Assembly: GCF_000005505.3 (NCBI RefSeq)
Contig: NC_016132.3
Span: 25,596,501-25,660,500, forward strand
DNA from: Brachypodium distachyon
Lineage: Eukaryota > Streptophyta > Magnoliopsida > Poales > Poaceae
Direction of reading: 5' to 3'
Length of the DNA stretch: 64,000 nucleotides
This document shows positions 34,991-47,170 of this stretch, one piece after another; position 1 is the stretch's first letter; each line of letters starts with the position of its first letter. The notes under the pieces are model-generated. The model ran no database searches, had not been told where the DNA came from, and saw only the letters and a list, made by a program, of their open reading frames with translations. Made by a program: the position numbers and the translations under genes.

Positions 34991-35532
34991 TACTCCCGAG
35001 CACACCGCTCCTTCTGTCCACCACCATTCAATTTGTATGGAGATTTGTACCCCCAAATACATAAAATTGCTTCCCCATTGCAGCCTGGGTCCCACAATCA
35101 CCCGCCTCGTCTTGGTGCATCACGTCCCCCTGCCCCCGAGGTGGCGGGGCAGCGACTTGTCTAGCAGCTGCGCCGACGATGGGTTGCAGGGCAGCGGCGG
35201 AGCAGGTGCTGGCGTTGGTGCTGGGGCAGACCATGTGCGGAGCAACTGCGGAACATGTGGAGCTCGCACATGGCAGCGGCGCGACGTCAAGGCTCCATAT
35301 CGCGTCTCCTTGTGGGGCCTTGTCTCGATGTTGCTGCACCATGTACAGCTCGAAGATGGCGGCAGCCACACTCATTCATTGGCTGCAGTGTGTGGCGGCC
35401 GACCTCATTCTCGTGCCATCGCTATCACCGCCACATGGAAACGACGTGCTCCCCACCCCCCACCCCTCTCTGTGCGGGCGTAAAATTTCTCTCACTTCAC
35501 TGTAGAACGAGGCGCGGTGTGCTCGGGAGTAA
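34991..35532. mobile_element. TIR DNA transposon of unknown superfamily (~0.54 kb)
   Basis: The termini TACTCCCGAGCACACCGC and, inverted on the right, TTACTCCCGAGCACACCGC match over at least 18 bases. The GC-rich interior (35130-35450) opens frames in several phases without recognisable domains. A clear target duplication was not found. A captured gene fragment (pack-type element) is possible but unproven. Confidence 0.6.
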
Positions 35533-35733
35533 CCAATCATTCCCTTTTTCTTCTTCTCCTGTTTACAAAGAAAGGTAGAGCCAGGAGTTGCTCCTGCCGC
35601 AGGCAAAAATAGTTTGAAATAAAAAAGTTCCAAGACAGTTGATAATAATTTGGACACAATTTTTAATGGTTCAACTACTAGGGTAATACATAACAAAAGA
35701 CAACATATGAAATAATAGATGATACAAAAGATA

Positions 35734-35825
35734 CCCTCCGATCCATAAAAATTGTCACCCATTTTATACTAAGTTAATATAAATTTTGTGCTAAGTGAGC
35801 GACACTTTTTATGGATCGCAGGGAG
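35734..35825. mobile_element. Stowaway-type MITE
   Basis: CCCTCCGATCCATAAAAATTGTC pairs with GACACTTTTTATGGATCGCAGGGAG, with TA on both sides. It is the same subfamily as 5350-5444 (ATAAAAAGTGTC core). Confidence 0.75.
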
Positions 35826-36208
35826 TACCAAATTAAAAGGTTAATTGATTTGAGGATCACATGATTACATCTCTAGACTAGAAAAGAAAGAAATTTAAAA
35901 TCAGTGCTAAAACAATAATTAAAACAGACAGCAATGAATACAGATTCTGAAAACAAACCTCTAGGATGAGGTAAAATTCCTTTGACCGAACGGAAACATT
36001 GAAATCACTCTATGATCTGACTCTTTAGTGCTAACAAATGCATCTCGCTCAGTTGACATATCATTCTATGATTCATCAAATTATCACTCTTGTTCCTCAA
36101 TTTACTATGTTCAGTATCACCAATAATTGCTTTCCTACTCTCTTCTGCACAAGCTCTGCACAGCTGCAATTGCATTTTATGTGAAGTCATAGTATGGTTC
36201 GCTCCTAA

Positions 36209-36910
36209 GGGCATGTTCGGTAACGGTCGATCTTCACAAAACTCTTGCGATCCAGCTTCCCGCAGTGACTCCCGCGTCCTGATCGGAGCACGAAACGTTT
36301 GGCTGCTCCTGACTTCGGTTGGGCCGAATTCTCGCTGGCCCGGCCTGCTAAGGACGAGTCCTTCCACATCCGCACTCCAAGTCCAAACGCGTACGGGTCG
36401 AGGTAGGTGACCAGTGGCCGAGATCTCATATGGGGCGACGAGCTCAGGGGATCTACTCAGTGGAGAACGGAGTAGAGGAGGCCACCGGATGGCCTGCTCG
36501 CGGTTCGATCTGGATGCGGCGACACAGGCGACTGTACGGGGTCGAGGCAGGGGTGGATGTCTAGTCGAAACAGCCACCTCATCGGAGAACGGGGAAGGAG
36601 GAGAACGCCGACGAACGTGGGTGGGGGCACGATGGAAGGGGATCGAGAGGAGCGTGTCGGGAGGAAGGGGTCGGGATAGGAAAAGGAATCTGGAGGGGAG
36701 GAAACGAACCATTTTTTTCACTCGACGGTGGCAATATGGCCGTAATTTTAGTCTGCTTCACGTTTTGCAAATCCGGGGATCTTCAAAACAGGTGTTGTAC
36801 AGAGAATTGGGTGGGCTTCTCAGATCCAGCTTCGCGGAGTTTTTGCGTTCGGCACTACTCCATGGTGGATTTCTGGAAAGCTGGAAGCTAGCCCACTTCC
36901 GAACACACCC
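36209..36910. mobile_element. PIF/Harbinger-like element with TAA target duplication (702 bp)
   Basis: The left end GGGCATGTTCGG and the inverted right end GGGTGTGTTCGG are flanked by TAA at 36206-36208 and 36911-36913. GATCCAGCTTC(C/G)CG(C/G)AG motifs occur near both ends. No transposase was seen; the open minus-strand frame of about 238 codons across it has no recognised domain. Confidence 0.7.
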
Positions 36911-37366
36911 TAAATCACCAAGCAACTTTCCTGCCTCCTGATTCAGGGTGGGCACAAAAACCAAGAAACTGAAACCGATCACCAAAAAACCGAGAACCGA
37001 AGCTGATTGGACCGAAACCGAAAAACCGTTCAAAATTTCGGGTTTGAGATCTAAAAAACCGAACTTTTATCAGGCAGTTCGGTCACTGTCCTCGGTTAAC
37101 CGAAATACCCGAACTAACCAAATTGTAAGTGGCCCAGCCCACAGTATCTAACTAAGCCCATCTGGCCTTGTAGAAAACCCCATCGTCAAGCCCACTCCGC
37201 TGATCCGCTTCCAACCGCACGACTCCTTGGGCCTTAATGACACAACGTGCGACCTCCATTGCTAATCTCCCGATTCCCCACTTCCTATCACGTTCCCGAT
37301 TCCTCTCGCTCCGCGTCGATTCGTTCCCTCTCCCGATTCCCCGTCTACCAACCTCCGGCATCCCGG

Positions 37367-39958
37367 TGAAAGATCGGTATGGTCGACTAGGGATCCCAAA
37401 ATCCCAAAGGTAACAAAATCCACCAAGGAAAACGAGGGGAATGAACTTTTGAATTGGTGAAACCCTAGATCGAGCTCTTCTCAACCCTTCCTCAAAGTAT
37501 TGCCTTGAGGGATGCACTAGGGAGAGAGATCTCGAGATTTGAAACTCTTGGTGTTCTTGAGTGAGAGAAAGGGGATGAACTGGGTGTACTCAGGCTTCTT
37601 GACTCGTTGGGGACGAAGCCCCTTCTATACCCCTTCAAAATCCAACCGTTACAACTAAATTCAGTTACACCAGTACCAGGGTTCTAGGGGGTAGAACTTC
37701 TGCGCTGCTACCGGTCTCCTACCGCTATACGCAGTAGGATTCCAGTAGCGTTTCAGTACCTGACCAGTACCAGGGCAGAACTTCCGGCCACCGGAACGTC
37801 CGGCTAATTAAGCGATAGTACCGCCTAAAACTGAATTTGTCTAATAGACTTAGCAGGTGTAAAACAACTCTCAACTCAAAACTGGGTTTAACACTACTAC
37901 AAAACAGTACATATGTGACGAGTCATCAGTGACGGGCCTTTCACACCCGTCACTAATGACCATCATCAATCACGGGCCTACCTCGCCCGTCACTGATGTC
38001 CCCTTATCAGTAACGGGCGTCCAATGCCCGTCACTCATGACCACTCGTTAGTAATGGGCGCGGGAGGCCCGTCACTAAAGGTTCAATGTAAAAAAAAAAT
38101 GCAAAAATCACAAAAACACACATCAGTGGCGGGCTTTAAATCTAGACCCGCCACTGATGACCCTTAAAGATTGAAATGATCATAACTAATTCATAAAAAA
38201 TCAGAAAAATGTGATTCTTTTTGCTAAAGTCTTTTTTTTTCTTGATTAACATGATGGAACAATAATATCATATCTTAGCATTTTAAAAATGAACTATGTA
38301 GTACAAACTTGTTATTTTCCACACTTCAAGTTTATGGTTTGTGCCAAATGACAGAAATTTTGTCCATTTCTATGCCATAGTTCATGATAATGTATCCGTT
38401 TTTGCATAAAAGTGCATCTTGTCATGACAAACAGTATTGCCAAAGAGTTATACAAATTTTTGGTTATAAAAAATCATTTTCTATTTTTGAAATGCAAAAA
38501 AGGGGTATTTTGTGAAGAAAGTACACTTAATATGGTTCCAAATGGCCTTTATCCAATTTTCACACAAACTTGAACATTATTATAAACTTGTAGACCAATT
38601 TAGTTATACAAAATATTTATATATTATATGAAACAGAAAAATAGAAAAAATATCTTGTATGGCCTCATTAGTGACAGGCTATAAATTCATGCCCGCCACT
38701 GATGCCTTTTCTTGGGCCGGCCAACCCATCTAAGACCCAACTCAATCCTTCGGCTATAAAAAACCCTAGGCTAACCCAAATCCCCACCCAGTCCCTAACT
38801 CTCTCCCACTGCCACCGCCACCACCTCATTTCTCTCCTCGAACTCCCTCTCCCACTGCTATCCCTTTGCTCTCTCTCCCCCGTCTCTCTTTTGCTCGTCC
38901 CCACCGTGAACCCGGCCAGCCAGCAGCGAGCCTCCGCTGTCCGCCGCGAGCCCCAACGCTGGCCCCGGCCCCTTGCCTCCACGCGCCGCCAACGGCCGGC
39001 ACCCCCGTTCTCTCTCGTTCCCTCTCTCCCGTTCCCTCTCTCTCTCTCGCCGCCTCGGATCCCGGCCTTCGCCGCCACGTAGGAGGGCGCGAGCGCCACC
39101 TTCGGTGCCGGCCGCCCCCGCCATCTCTGCCGGATCCGGCCGCCGGTACGTTCTCCCCTCTCTCTTGTCTCCCTTGCACCTTTGTTCTCCCTCGCTCCCT
39201 TCTCACTCCCTTGCCCCTCTGTTCTCCCTTGTAGTCAACGAGGGTGCCACCACCGAGGAGACGAAGCCCGTGGGTTCCCGCCACCGCTGATTTGTTGATT
39301 TAGGTTGTTGTTATTGGTATAGAAATTTGTGATTGTATACATGATCTGTACGCAGCGGATTTGTTGCTTCATCAGATTAATTTGTTTGGTTTGTGATTAG
39401 ATTAATTTATTTGATTTGTGATTATTGAATAGAAGATTCGGGCCTGTGGCCTTTTTCTTTTGGCCAAACTTCTATCACTGTCGGTTGCTCACCTGCTGAC
39501 CGCCACTGATGTGATCGACATCAGTAACGGCTCGACAGCCCGCCACTGATGGGTGGACATCTGTAACAGGTGGGCCGCCCGTCACTGATGATAAACTCAT
39601 CACTGGCAAGAAGTGAGTGGCGGGCGGCCTGCCCGTTACTGATATACTTTTTCGACCGTTACTGATAACTGTTTTTGTAGTAGTGTAGGCTTTATGAGGG
39701 TGCAATCTAGTACATTTGTGTACGTGAAGTTGATTCACTCAAAGCTTTCTCAAATGGACTCTCTCTTTATAGTACGGATTTTTCTACGACTCAATAAAAT
39801 AAAAAGGCGTAAAACCTAATACGCTTCATTCCTTTTTGAGGGCGATGAATCGTGTCACAACACTAGTTATCAAATCTGAAAACACTTGGTGCACGATTAG
39901 TCCACATGTTATGTTGTCATTAACACCAAAACTCATTAGGGATCTGAATGCTCTTTCA
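37367..39958 (-). mobile_element. Solo LTR (Copia-like) interrupted by a CACTA element
   Basis: On the minus strand it starts TGAAAGAGCATTCAGATCCC (39958) and ends GATCTTTCA (37367), with short inverted ends TGAAAGA/TCTTTCA. A perfect 5-bp duplication CCCGG flanks it (37362-37366 and 39959-39963). Without the nested CACTA the LTR is about 0.8 kb. No internal domain remains. The Copia assignment is inference from length and general LTR look. Confidence 0.8.
37892..39685. mobile_element. Non-autonomous CACTA transposon, ~1.8 kb, second copy (inverted)
   Basis: The termini are CACTACTACAAAACAG and, at the right and inverted, CACTACTACAAAAACAG. Subterminal CATCAGTGACGGGC repeats lie at both ends. 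The flanks TAA and TAG allow an imperfect 3-bp duplication. The interior mirrors the 14490-16439 element: the AAATGGACAAA...CATAGTTCATGATAATG block in opposite orientation, a TATAAAAAACCCTAG box near 38755 on the plus strand, then a C-rich, proline/serine/arginine-coding stretch. No transposase was seen. Confidence 0.85.
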
Positions 39959-40433
39959 CCCGGGCCCCGCGAGCGGCGGCCGTTGGTGCCACGCCGACTC
40001 CAGGAACTGCTGGCGGCACCATGCTGACTACCGCAGCCGTCGGTCGTCCTCCCTTCTCCAACCGCTCGGCGCAGGGTGGCCGCACGCCCGCAGCGACGGA
40101 GGCACGTTTCCTCTCTACTGCATATTTTGGTTTTGTTCGGTTAAAACTGAGAACCGAACCGAACTTCCGCGGAACCAAATTTTCGGTCAGCAACTTTGAG
40201 AGGAACCGGTCGGTTAGCGTTTTTTGAGAAACCGAATTCTTCGAAAATTTGAAGAACCGAACCGATCGGCTCGGTCTAACCGAACGCCCACCCATACTTT
40301 GGATCTTTCTTTTTGTACCAGTCAAACATATCGAGAAACTTACCCTTATATTTTGAGATAGAAGACATGTCCTGACCACGAAAAGCAAGAGTTTGTAGAA
40401 GCAAACGTTTAACAACAACCAATGTAATCAATA

Positions 40434-41503
40434 CTAGCAAAAAAAACCGTGCGTTGCTACGGAACAACGAGAAATGTATTAAGATACCAATTTTAAAGTT
40501 TGACGTTTCATGAACACACATGCCTAGAACGATTACCATTTGTTTAACTGTCATGAGGCTATGCTCTGGTATCTTAGCTCATCCCATCTCTCTGACTTTC
40601 TCCCTCTGGCCCATCTCCTGCGCAACCCAGCACGAGGCTTCTCTTCATCTTCCTCCTGGCATACGACCACGAACATAGCAAATGCGGGTGCAGCCATGTC
40701 GTCGCAGGTTTGAATCCCACCAATTTGGTAGTTTTTCTCCGAATTAAAACTGGGAAACTAATCCCCACTGATTGACGAACCAATCTTGTCCATAAATTCT
40801 TCGTTTGGCATCCTCTTGATCTTCCTTTGAAAACTGTTGCCATTAATGCCCGGCAAGACCCCTCTAGCCCCTTACCGTTTTAGGATCGAGGAGAGCAGGT
40901 TGGTTTGGTGATGGATGCGATCTAATCCAGGAGGGATGGAGGAGGCGCATCGCGTGTGCGTACGTGGGGGGCTGTTTTTTTTGATCTAGAGGAAAGAACG
41001 GGACTGAACGAGCTCGTTGATGGAAACAAAGAAGGGGCGACAGCAGGCGGCGAGCGACATGAGTGCGGTGCGCCGGAGGAGCGATGTTGGTCGGCAGGCG
41101 GAGGTGACGCCAGAACAGGCCGGCGAGGGGCGATGCGGTGAGAGCTCGGTCAGGTGGCTGACGTGGGAATAAGACATCGACGGACACGATGAGGAGGTGG
41201 CGGGGCGGAGGAAGAGGGAGCTAGGGAGATGAGGCGGTGGGCAGGGGAGGCAAGTCGGGGAAGGGTGCCATGGGCATCGACAACAGGCTTGAAGGGTCGA
41301 TGTCGGTCATGATTTTTGTTCGGACTGTTTTTTAATCGTGCGTGGTGGCATATCCATAATTTTGGTGAAGTGACATACGACGACGATGCCCGTACAATCA
41401 CCACCAACTCCAATTTAATTTATTGGTATAGATTAGTGAAGTGACGTACGGCGACGACGTCCGTACAATCGCCACCAACTCCAATTTAATATATTGGTAT
41501 AGA
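40434..41503 (-). mobile_element. Helitron (non-autonomous), ~1.07 kb, with duplicated 5' terminus
   Basis: On the minus strand it starts A|TCTATACCAATATATTAAAT (41503) and ends in the hairpin CCGTAGCAACGCACGG, a T-run spacer and CTAG|T (40434). This is the textbook Helitron layout: TC start, hairpin, CTRR end, A-T target, no duplication. A second copy of the 5' terminus (TCTATACCAATAAATTAAAT) follows about 70 bp inside. No Rep/helicase is present. Open frames in the interior have no recognised domain. Confidence 0.8.
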
Positions 41504-42552
41504 TACGAGCTTTGTTTTATTCTTCTTGCTACCTAGTATCCCTGTCAAACACATGTGGCGGATTTTGCCTTGTTTTTTGAAGATGTGTTTGTGTGCAATT
41601 GAGTTTTGTTTTGTTAGTCGTGTAATAGATGTTTTGTGCATACGTGTGTAGATGGGGTGGGGGAAGGGGGGTTGCCATGACAACTTTTGATGTGCAATTT
41701 TAGTTTTTTTGTGAGTTAGGTTGCATATTAAGATTGTTGATGTCGAATTGAGTTCTTTTTATTGAATTACACATGCATGTGATTTAAGATTTCACATACA
41801 ACTTATCCCTGTACATCTCTTTTAAGGTGTACTGTATTCGGACATGTACTCAAATCTCTTTCCATCTTGTCATGGCTTTGATTTCTCCTGTAGTGTCCTT
41901 TTTTGTTCAAATTTTTTCGGTAGAAAGGAAGGAAAAAGAGGAGAACAACCATTGCTTTCTTCATGTGCACGGTCGGCGTTTTTCCTTTCTATAAGAATTT
42001 TGTCCAACACAAGTTTATAAACAAAATCCAAATCTTAGAGGAACATGCACATGGGCGAATAAAAGAGAGAACCGGTCAACATGGATCACATGGGACATAG
42101 AAAAATGGTGAGATTGTTCGGCTATCGTTCGATGACTGGGATTTAAGGGTATTTTCTTAAACCTCAGTCGAGTCAACTGAGTCCGAGACAAATGACATGC
42201 ACTATGTGTTGTCACATGATATTTGCTCAAAAATAGTGGGTTCCAAGAAATATGCATCGCCAAGACAGAAAGAACAATTGAACGAGACTGTAAACATAAA
42301 AATAGTTCGGTCGAAGCATGATTTTAGCAAATGGACATGATCAGCAATCACCCACAATTTAGTGAAGACCAAAGTGTAGTTACAACCTGATTAGGAAAGT
42401 GTAGTTCATATCAATTTGAATTGTTACGCTTCGAAAAGGGAAAACTTTGCACACGCTTAGTTTTCATCGGATATTTCTCCTAGTCCAGATACTTCACACT
42501 CTCCTCCCAGGCTCCCAGTGTCCCACCTTCCCTGAAACCCTGATCTCCGGCG
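41504..42552. other. Intergenic / promoter of the GT77 gene
   Basis: AT-rich sequence with no recognised gene. The last 100 bases are C/T-rich and probably 5' UTR. No core promoter element was assigned with confidence. Confidence 0.4.
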
Positions 42553-45500
42553 ATGTCTCTCCACCAGCGCCCGCACCAGAAGCCGCTGGCCGCCGATTCT
42601 CTCCACGTATCCACCGGCCCTGCCAGCTCCGCCCCTTCACGGCCCCTTCCCCTCCTCACGCTACCCTACCTCTTCTCCCTCCTCGCGCTCCTCCTCCTCC
42701 TCGCCCTCCTCTTCCCCTGGGGGCCGCCCCGCCACTCTTCTCCGGCCTCCCCGTGGCGAGCATACACGCTCCAAGACGCTGCAGCCTTCGCCGCAGCGGC
42801 CGGGAACGGCACTATCGTCCTCGCTGCCGTCTCCGGGCCCTACCTCCCCTTCCTCTCCAACTGGCTCATCAGCGTACGCCGCGCTGGCCGCGCTGACCAG
42901 GTGCTTGTCATCGCCGAGGACTATGAGACCCTCGAGCGCATCAATGCTGCATGGCCGGGACACGCCGTTCTCATCCCCCCCGCCCCCGACGCCCAGGCCG
43001 CGCACAAGTTTGGATCCCAGGTGGGAGAAATTCCGGTTTACCCCCGAGCTGTTCGATGAAATCTCCATGTGCATGATTGGGCCTGCCTATGTGTCATTGT
43101 GTGCAGGGATTCTTTAACTTCACCTCACGGCGTCCACGGCACCTGCTGCAGATTCTTGAGCTGGGTTACAGCGTCATGTACAATGATGTTGACATGGTGT
43201 GGCTTGCCGACCCGTTTCCATATCTTGTCGGCAATCATGACGTGTACTTTATGGACGATATGACTGATGTATGTATAATTTTTGTGTTTGTCATTGGGAT
43301 TGTTAGAAGAGAGCTTGATGAGGTGGGGATTGTTGGTGCAGGTGAAGGCACTAAATCATTCGCATGAGCTTCCACCGCCAGGTAAGAAAGGGCGGCCATA
43401 CATTTGCAGCTGTATGATCTTCCTGCAGCCAACAGAAGGGGCTAAACTGCTGATGAGGAAGTGGATCGAGGAGCTAAAGGAGCAGCCCTGGTCGAAGAAA
43501 GTGAAATCAAATGATCAGCCAGCATTCAATTGGGCTTTGCTAAAGACTGTCGGGCAGGTATGGGCTGCTAGATTTCCTTGTCCATATGTAACCAAAACTA
43601 GTCAGTGAAAGGACACTTAAGATTTCTTTGGGCATGCAAAGATTGAATTTCAACTTATGTTTTGCGGTATTTGGTACTGTAATAGGCGTTGTTTCTGGTC
43701 AATTGGGTCATGGGGTTAACTGGTCAATTGGGTCAGAACGGCTTATTTCTATGTTTGCATGTATGGTTCAGGTCGGTTAGAACCAAGGAAACTCAACTTT
43801 GATATAAATATTGACCAGTTAACCCCATGCCACTTTGTTCAATCAGATAAGAATAACACTAGTTTGTTCAAGTTCTTTGCCAATATCTTCCCTGAACATT
43901 CTAAGGAACAGCACTGACACTTCAAATTTTGTCATGTGATTTTTTTGTGAAATATTATATGATGCTTTGTTACTTCGTTTTATCACAGTATCGCTATACT
44001 ATTTGTCAAAAACTGGATTTGCCTCTACATGTGCATTCTTTGTGTTCTGTCATCTGTGTACTTGTATTGTTGTGGGTTGTTGCTTGTGTATGTTTTTATT
44101 TTGTTCAGATTGTTTGTTATCATGTGAATATGAATACGATCATTTGGGGGATCCTGTACCGATGCTGTGGAGGCCATGTCTAGGAGAGACATGGTTTAGC
44201 AGTAGCATGCTGGACATATAGAGGAGCGGAGTCGTGTTCGACTTGGGCTGAAGTCCTTTTGGATTAGGCTTGTCAAGAAGGGCTCAATCCCTATCCTATG
44301 AATTCTCTAGGCCATTCATGATGGGTTAAAGTTTGTATTGTGCAAGGTTATGATAATAAGAGTTCTCTTTATAAATATCAACCGCTTATCTATGTACGTG
44401 AAGCAAGTTATTAGGTAGTGGATAGTGGGGTCATTGTAGATTGGACCTGGTACGGTGGATATGGGACAATACATCGGAAACAGTATTCTAAGTTATGTGA
44501 ATTTAGGAAACATTCACCATTTTGAGTTAATCATTTATATATCCTATACCATGGTACAACAAAATGATATCTATAGCATGAAAGGCACCTAATCCAAATA
44601 CATTGAACTTTTAACGTGGAAGCAGCGATAGTCATGTAACAGTAGTCTGCATTACTACTTCATTGCATGCATGATAAAGTAGTTCAAACGAGACCTTGAA
44701 CTTACCTGATGAGGCTTTAGATTTTGTTTCCTATTTAAATTGTTGACACTTTCAGCTTGATCTCTCTGGTACATTGTGTGAAATACATTGATTTATTCTG
44801 TGGTATATATATTCCAGATTTTGGTAGCACCGGAACAAAGGGGCTGTAGCGGTCCACAGTAGCAGGATTGAAAAAAAAAACTTAGCAGGATCTTATGTTG
44901 GTCTGATATGCTTTTCTCGTATGCTACTTATACTTAGAGCCAGTAGTGTTTATGCCCTGTACTGCTATTGTGTTGTATGAAGTCTATTTTATTAATACCT
45001 TGATGTCAAATCTAGTACTTATTTTCTAAAGGTGGTAATATTTTCTCTTAACAATCATGGCCTATTTTGGATGAGGCCTACCACATCCCTGTGTGAGTCT
45101 CTCAAGATCATGTTTTATAGGATTAACTGTACCAAAATCGTATTGGTTTTTGACTTGTAGTTTTGAAGCTTTTGCCTTTAGTATGGACTTCAATAGATGT
45201 GCATTTGTTGTAAGCTGTAAAGTGTATAATGTATATTACTCCCTCCGTCCCATAATTCGTGTCGAAATATTACATGTATCTAGACGCTTTTTAGGAATAG
45301 ATACATCCATTTTTTGGGCAAATTTTAGACAAGAAATATGGGACGGAGGGAGTATTTAGTAGTAACCTTTCCAAGGAAATCCATAACTGTTGCCTCCTAT
45401 ATGTTTCTGTACTTTATACTAATATGAAATACTATGAAGTATCATATTTACCGTTCTTGTATATCCATGTTGCATTTTAGTTTTTAGTTTACATTCTGCT

Positions 45501-45843
45501 AGTATCTTATGGAGGTTAGATGGAAACAAAGGCTTTCATTCTGATTCGTTGGAATATATTTTCCTGGATTGTTGCCTTCAAACAGATAATGTCGTTTCAT
45601 CCTTTGTAAAACTAATAAAGTAAGATATTGCAGGTGGATGTGTATCTACTACCGCAATCTGCATTTCCAACTGGTGGTCTCTATTTCAAGAATAAAACAT
45701 GGGTCAAGGAGACGAAGGGCAAGCATGTCATTATACATAACAACTACATAACAGGGTTTGAGAAGAAGATAAAACGCTTTCGTGATCATAAACTCTGGCT
45801 GGTGGATGAACACAGTGATGAGTCACCACTTGGTAAATTATGA
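42553..45843 (+). CDS. GT77-family nucleotide-diphospho-sugar transferase (type II membrane protein)
   Basis: Four exons, all joined in phase 0: 42553-43020, 43107-43268, 43342-43557, 45634-45843, giving 351 aa. A hydrophobic anchor (residues ~38-56, mostly Leu) follows a short cytosolic N-terminus, as in Golgi type II enzymes. The catalytic part has GYSVMYNDVDMVWLADPFPY with the DVD (DxD) metal/nucleotide-sugar motif, then CSCMIFLQPTEGAKLL, NDQPAFNWAL and FPTGGLYF. Plant GT77 members of this type (RGXT/MGP4) transfer xylose to fucose in rhamnogalacturonan II; the exact acceptor here is not shown by the sequence. Intron 3 is about 2.1 kb and carries a MITE. The ATG at 42553 lies just before the anchor and fits the family. 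An RRA/arabinosyltransferase role in the same family is the main alternative. Confidence 0.82.
45239..45352. mobile_element. Stowaway MITE in GT77 intron 3
   Basis: CTCCCTCCGTCCCATAATTC and its inverse ATATGGGACGGAGGGAG, with TA on both sides and the ATTACATGTATCTAGACGC core shared with five other copies here. Confidence 0.85.
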
Positions 45844-46548
45844 GCAAGCTGTAAAGGCTAAAGTACATCTTCTTGCTAGAGCATCACAATTTTTTAGCTC
45901 GTATTTGACTGGCAAGGACTACAGAATCAGCTGTTGGATGATTTTCCATCCACCACATGGAATTCAACAGGTTGAAAGTGTACTTCAGGGGCTTGATGTA
46001 CAGTTGAATACCATATCCGTGTGCCGAAGATCCTGTTTGTACATCAAAACCCTGGAGAATTACCTTTCTCATGAAGGTTATCTTCCAAATTGCAATTCAT
46101 TTTAACAAAACTGATTGGTTTGAGAAGCCAGGTAAGATCTTAAAGGCATGAATTAATGGCTGCAAACACTGCCAGTCCATTGATTTGTCCATTGTGTAGA
46201 TTAGAAGTTTTGTTAACCTGGATCATTGCAAAGCATTTTTTGACAGTTTTTTGTATTATTGATTTGTCATCTGTATTATGGATGCTAACAAAATTATTAC
46301 TAATTGCGTTGACCTGCAGTAGCTAATATTTACAGTTGCTACATTTATGTTCGATCTTTGTTTCTTTTCCTTTTATTTTGCCTTTGCCTTTGCAATTTGA
46401 TGATGACACTCACTTCCACTACATGTGGAAGGAACTCTTATGAATGTTAGTTCAAAAATTCTTGCTAAGTCTGGAAATTGTAATGTTGCATGTAGCAGAC
46501 AATGTAATTCATCGTGGTCACAACTTTTATCATAGATATGTTTATTCA
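45844..46548. other. 3' flank of the GT77 gene
   Basis: Probably 3' UTR followed by spacer. Open frames of about 100 codons at 45.8-46.1 kb overlap the gene end in another phase and show no domain. The 45.9-46.07 kb part could be an old coding remnant but nothing was recognised. Confidence 0.35.
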
Positions 46549-47170
46549 GGAGTTGTCGGATAGCTGGCTGTCCAAATTTTCTAGGAATGAGAGACCATGT
46601 TCAATCGCTGGTATTGCGGATGTTCAGTGGACTCTGGAAATAAGAATCAAAGCGTGCTTAGACATTTTTCCAGTGATCCTACTGCAGTGATGTACGCTAT
46701 TTGCTCAATCATTGACTTCTGGCCAGGTCTTCAGACAAACGCAGGTGGAAACAATCTCTGCCAGAGGATCTGAGGTACAGGACGGCTGTGGCGAGTAACG
46801 ACTGAAATCTATAATGGTGTGCCATCCGACTGGAAGCTGCAGACTGAAGAATGGATGGTGCTATGGTTTTCGAGTTCAGCACTTCAGCTAGCTGGATTGT
46901 TTCTGCTATTTTTTTTTGCTTCAGCAGTCTATCTTTTGATCTTGCTTGTGGTAACAGTGTTTTGCATGTTGTCTCGCATGAAGGCCAGTTTTCGTTGTGC
47001 TGGACTTGTTTTGCTGGCGTGGCGTTGTTCATTTTGTGTTTGTGTGGATCAGAGTGTGTGTGTTATGTCAGGAACTTACTTATGTAACAGTAGAGGCCGT
47101 GTTTTTTCTTCTTTTCGGAAAAAAAAACTTATGTGCCTGCTTGTGTGGTTTCATTAATGAAAGAAAAGGG
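46549..47170 (+). mobile_element. Degenerate 3' end of a LINE
   Basis: In shifting frames one reads W-T-L-E-I-R then NQSVLRHFSSDPTAVMYA and ICSIIDFWPGLQT, which resembles the region after the zf-RVT motif of grass LINE ORF2. It is followed by a non-coding part with the tail AGTAGAGGCCGTG...TTCTTTTCGG and a run of A (47117-47128). Frameshifts make it a relic. The boundaries are approximate and no target duplication was found. Confidence 0.5.

Larger units (their letters stand above)
34371..36205. other. Upstream region of the SUVH4-like gene and intergenic DNA
   Basis: The first few hundred bases should contain the minus-strand promoter and 5' UTR. The SUVH4 frame stays open upstream to 34541 with another ATG, but 34370 was preferred. 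Beyond this lie a TIR element (34991-35532) and a MITE (35734-35825). No other gene is supported. Confidence 0.45.
36944..40295. mobile_element. hAT-like element split by later insertions
   Basis: The left terminus CAGGGTGGGCACAAAAACC is followed by many AACCGA/ACCGAAAACCG motifs. The right terminus, inverted, reads ATGGGTGGGCGTTCGGTTAG and is also rich in GGTTCGGTT. Removing the solo LTR at 37367-39958 leaves about 0.75 kb. A clean 8-bp duplication was not found, so superfamily and edges are inferred from the TIR type. Confidence 0.5.
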
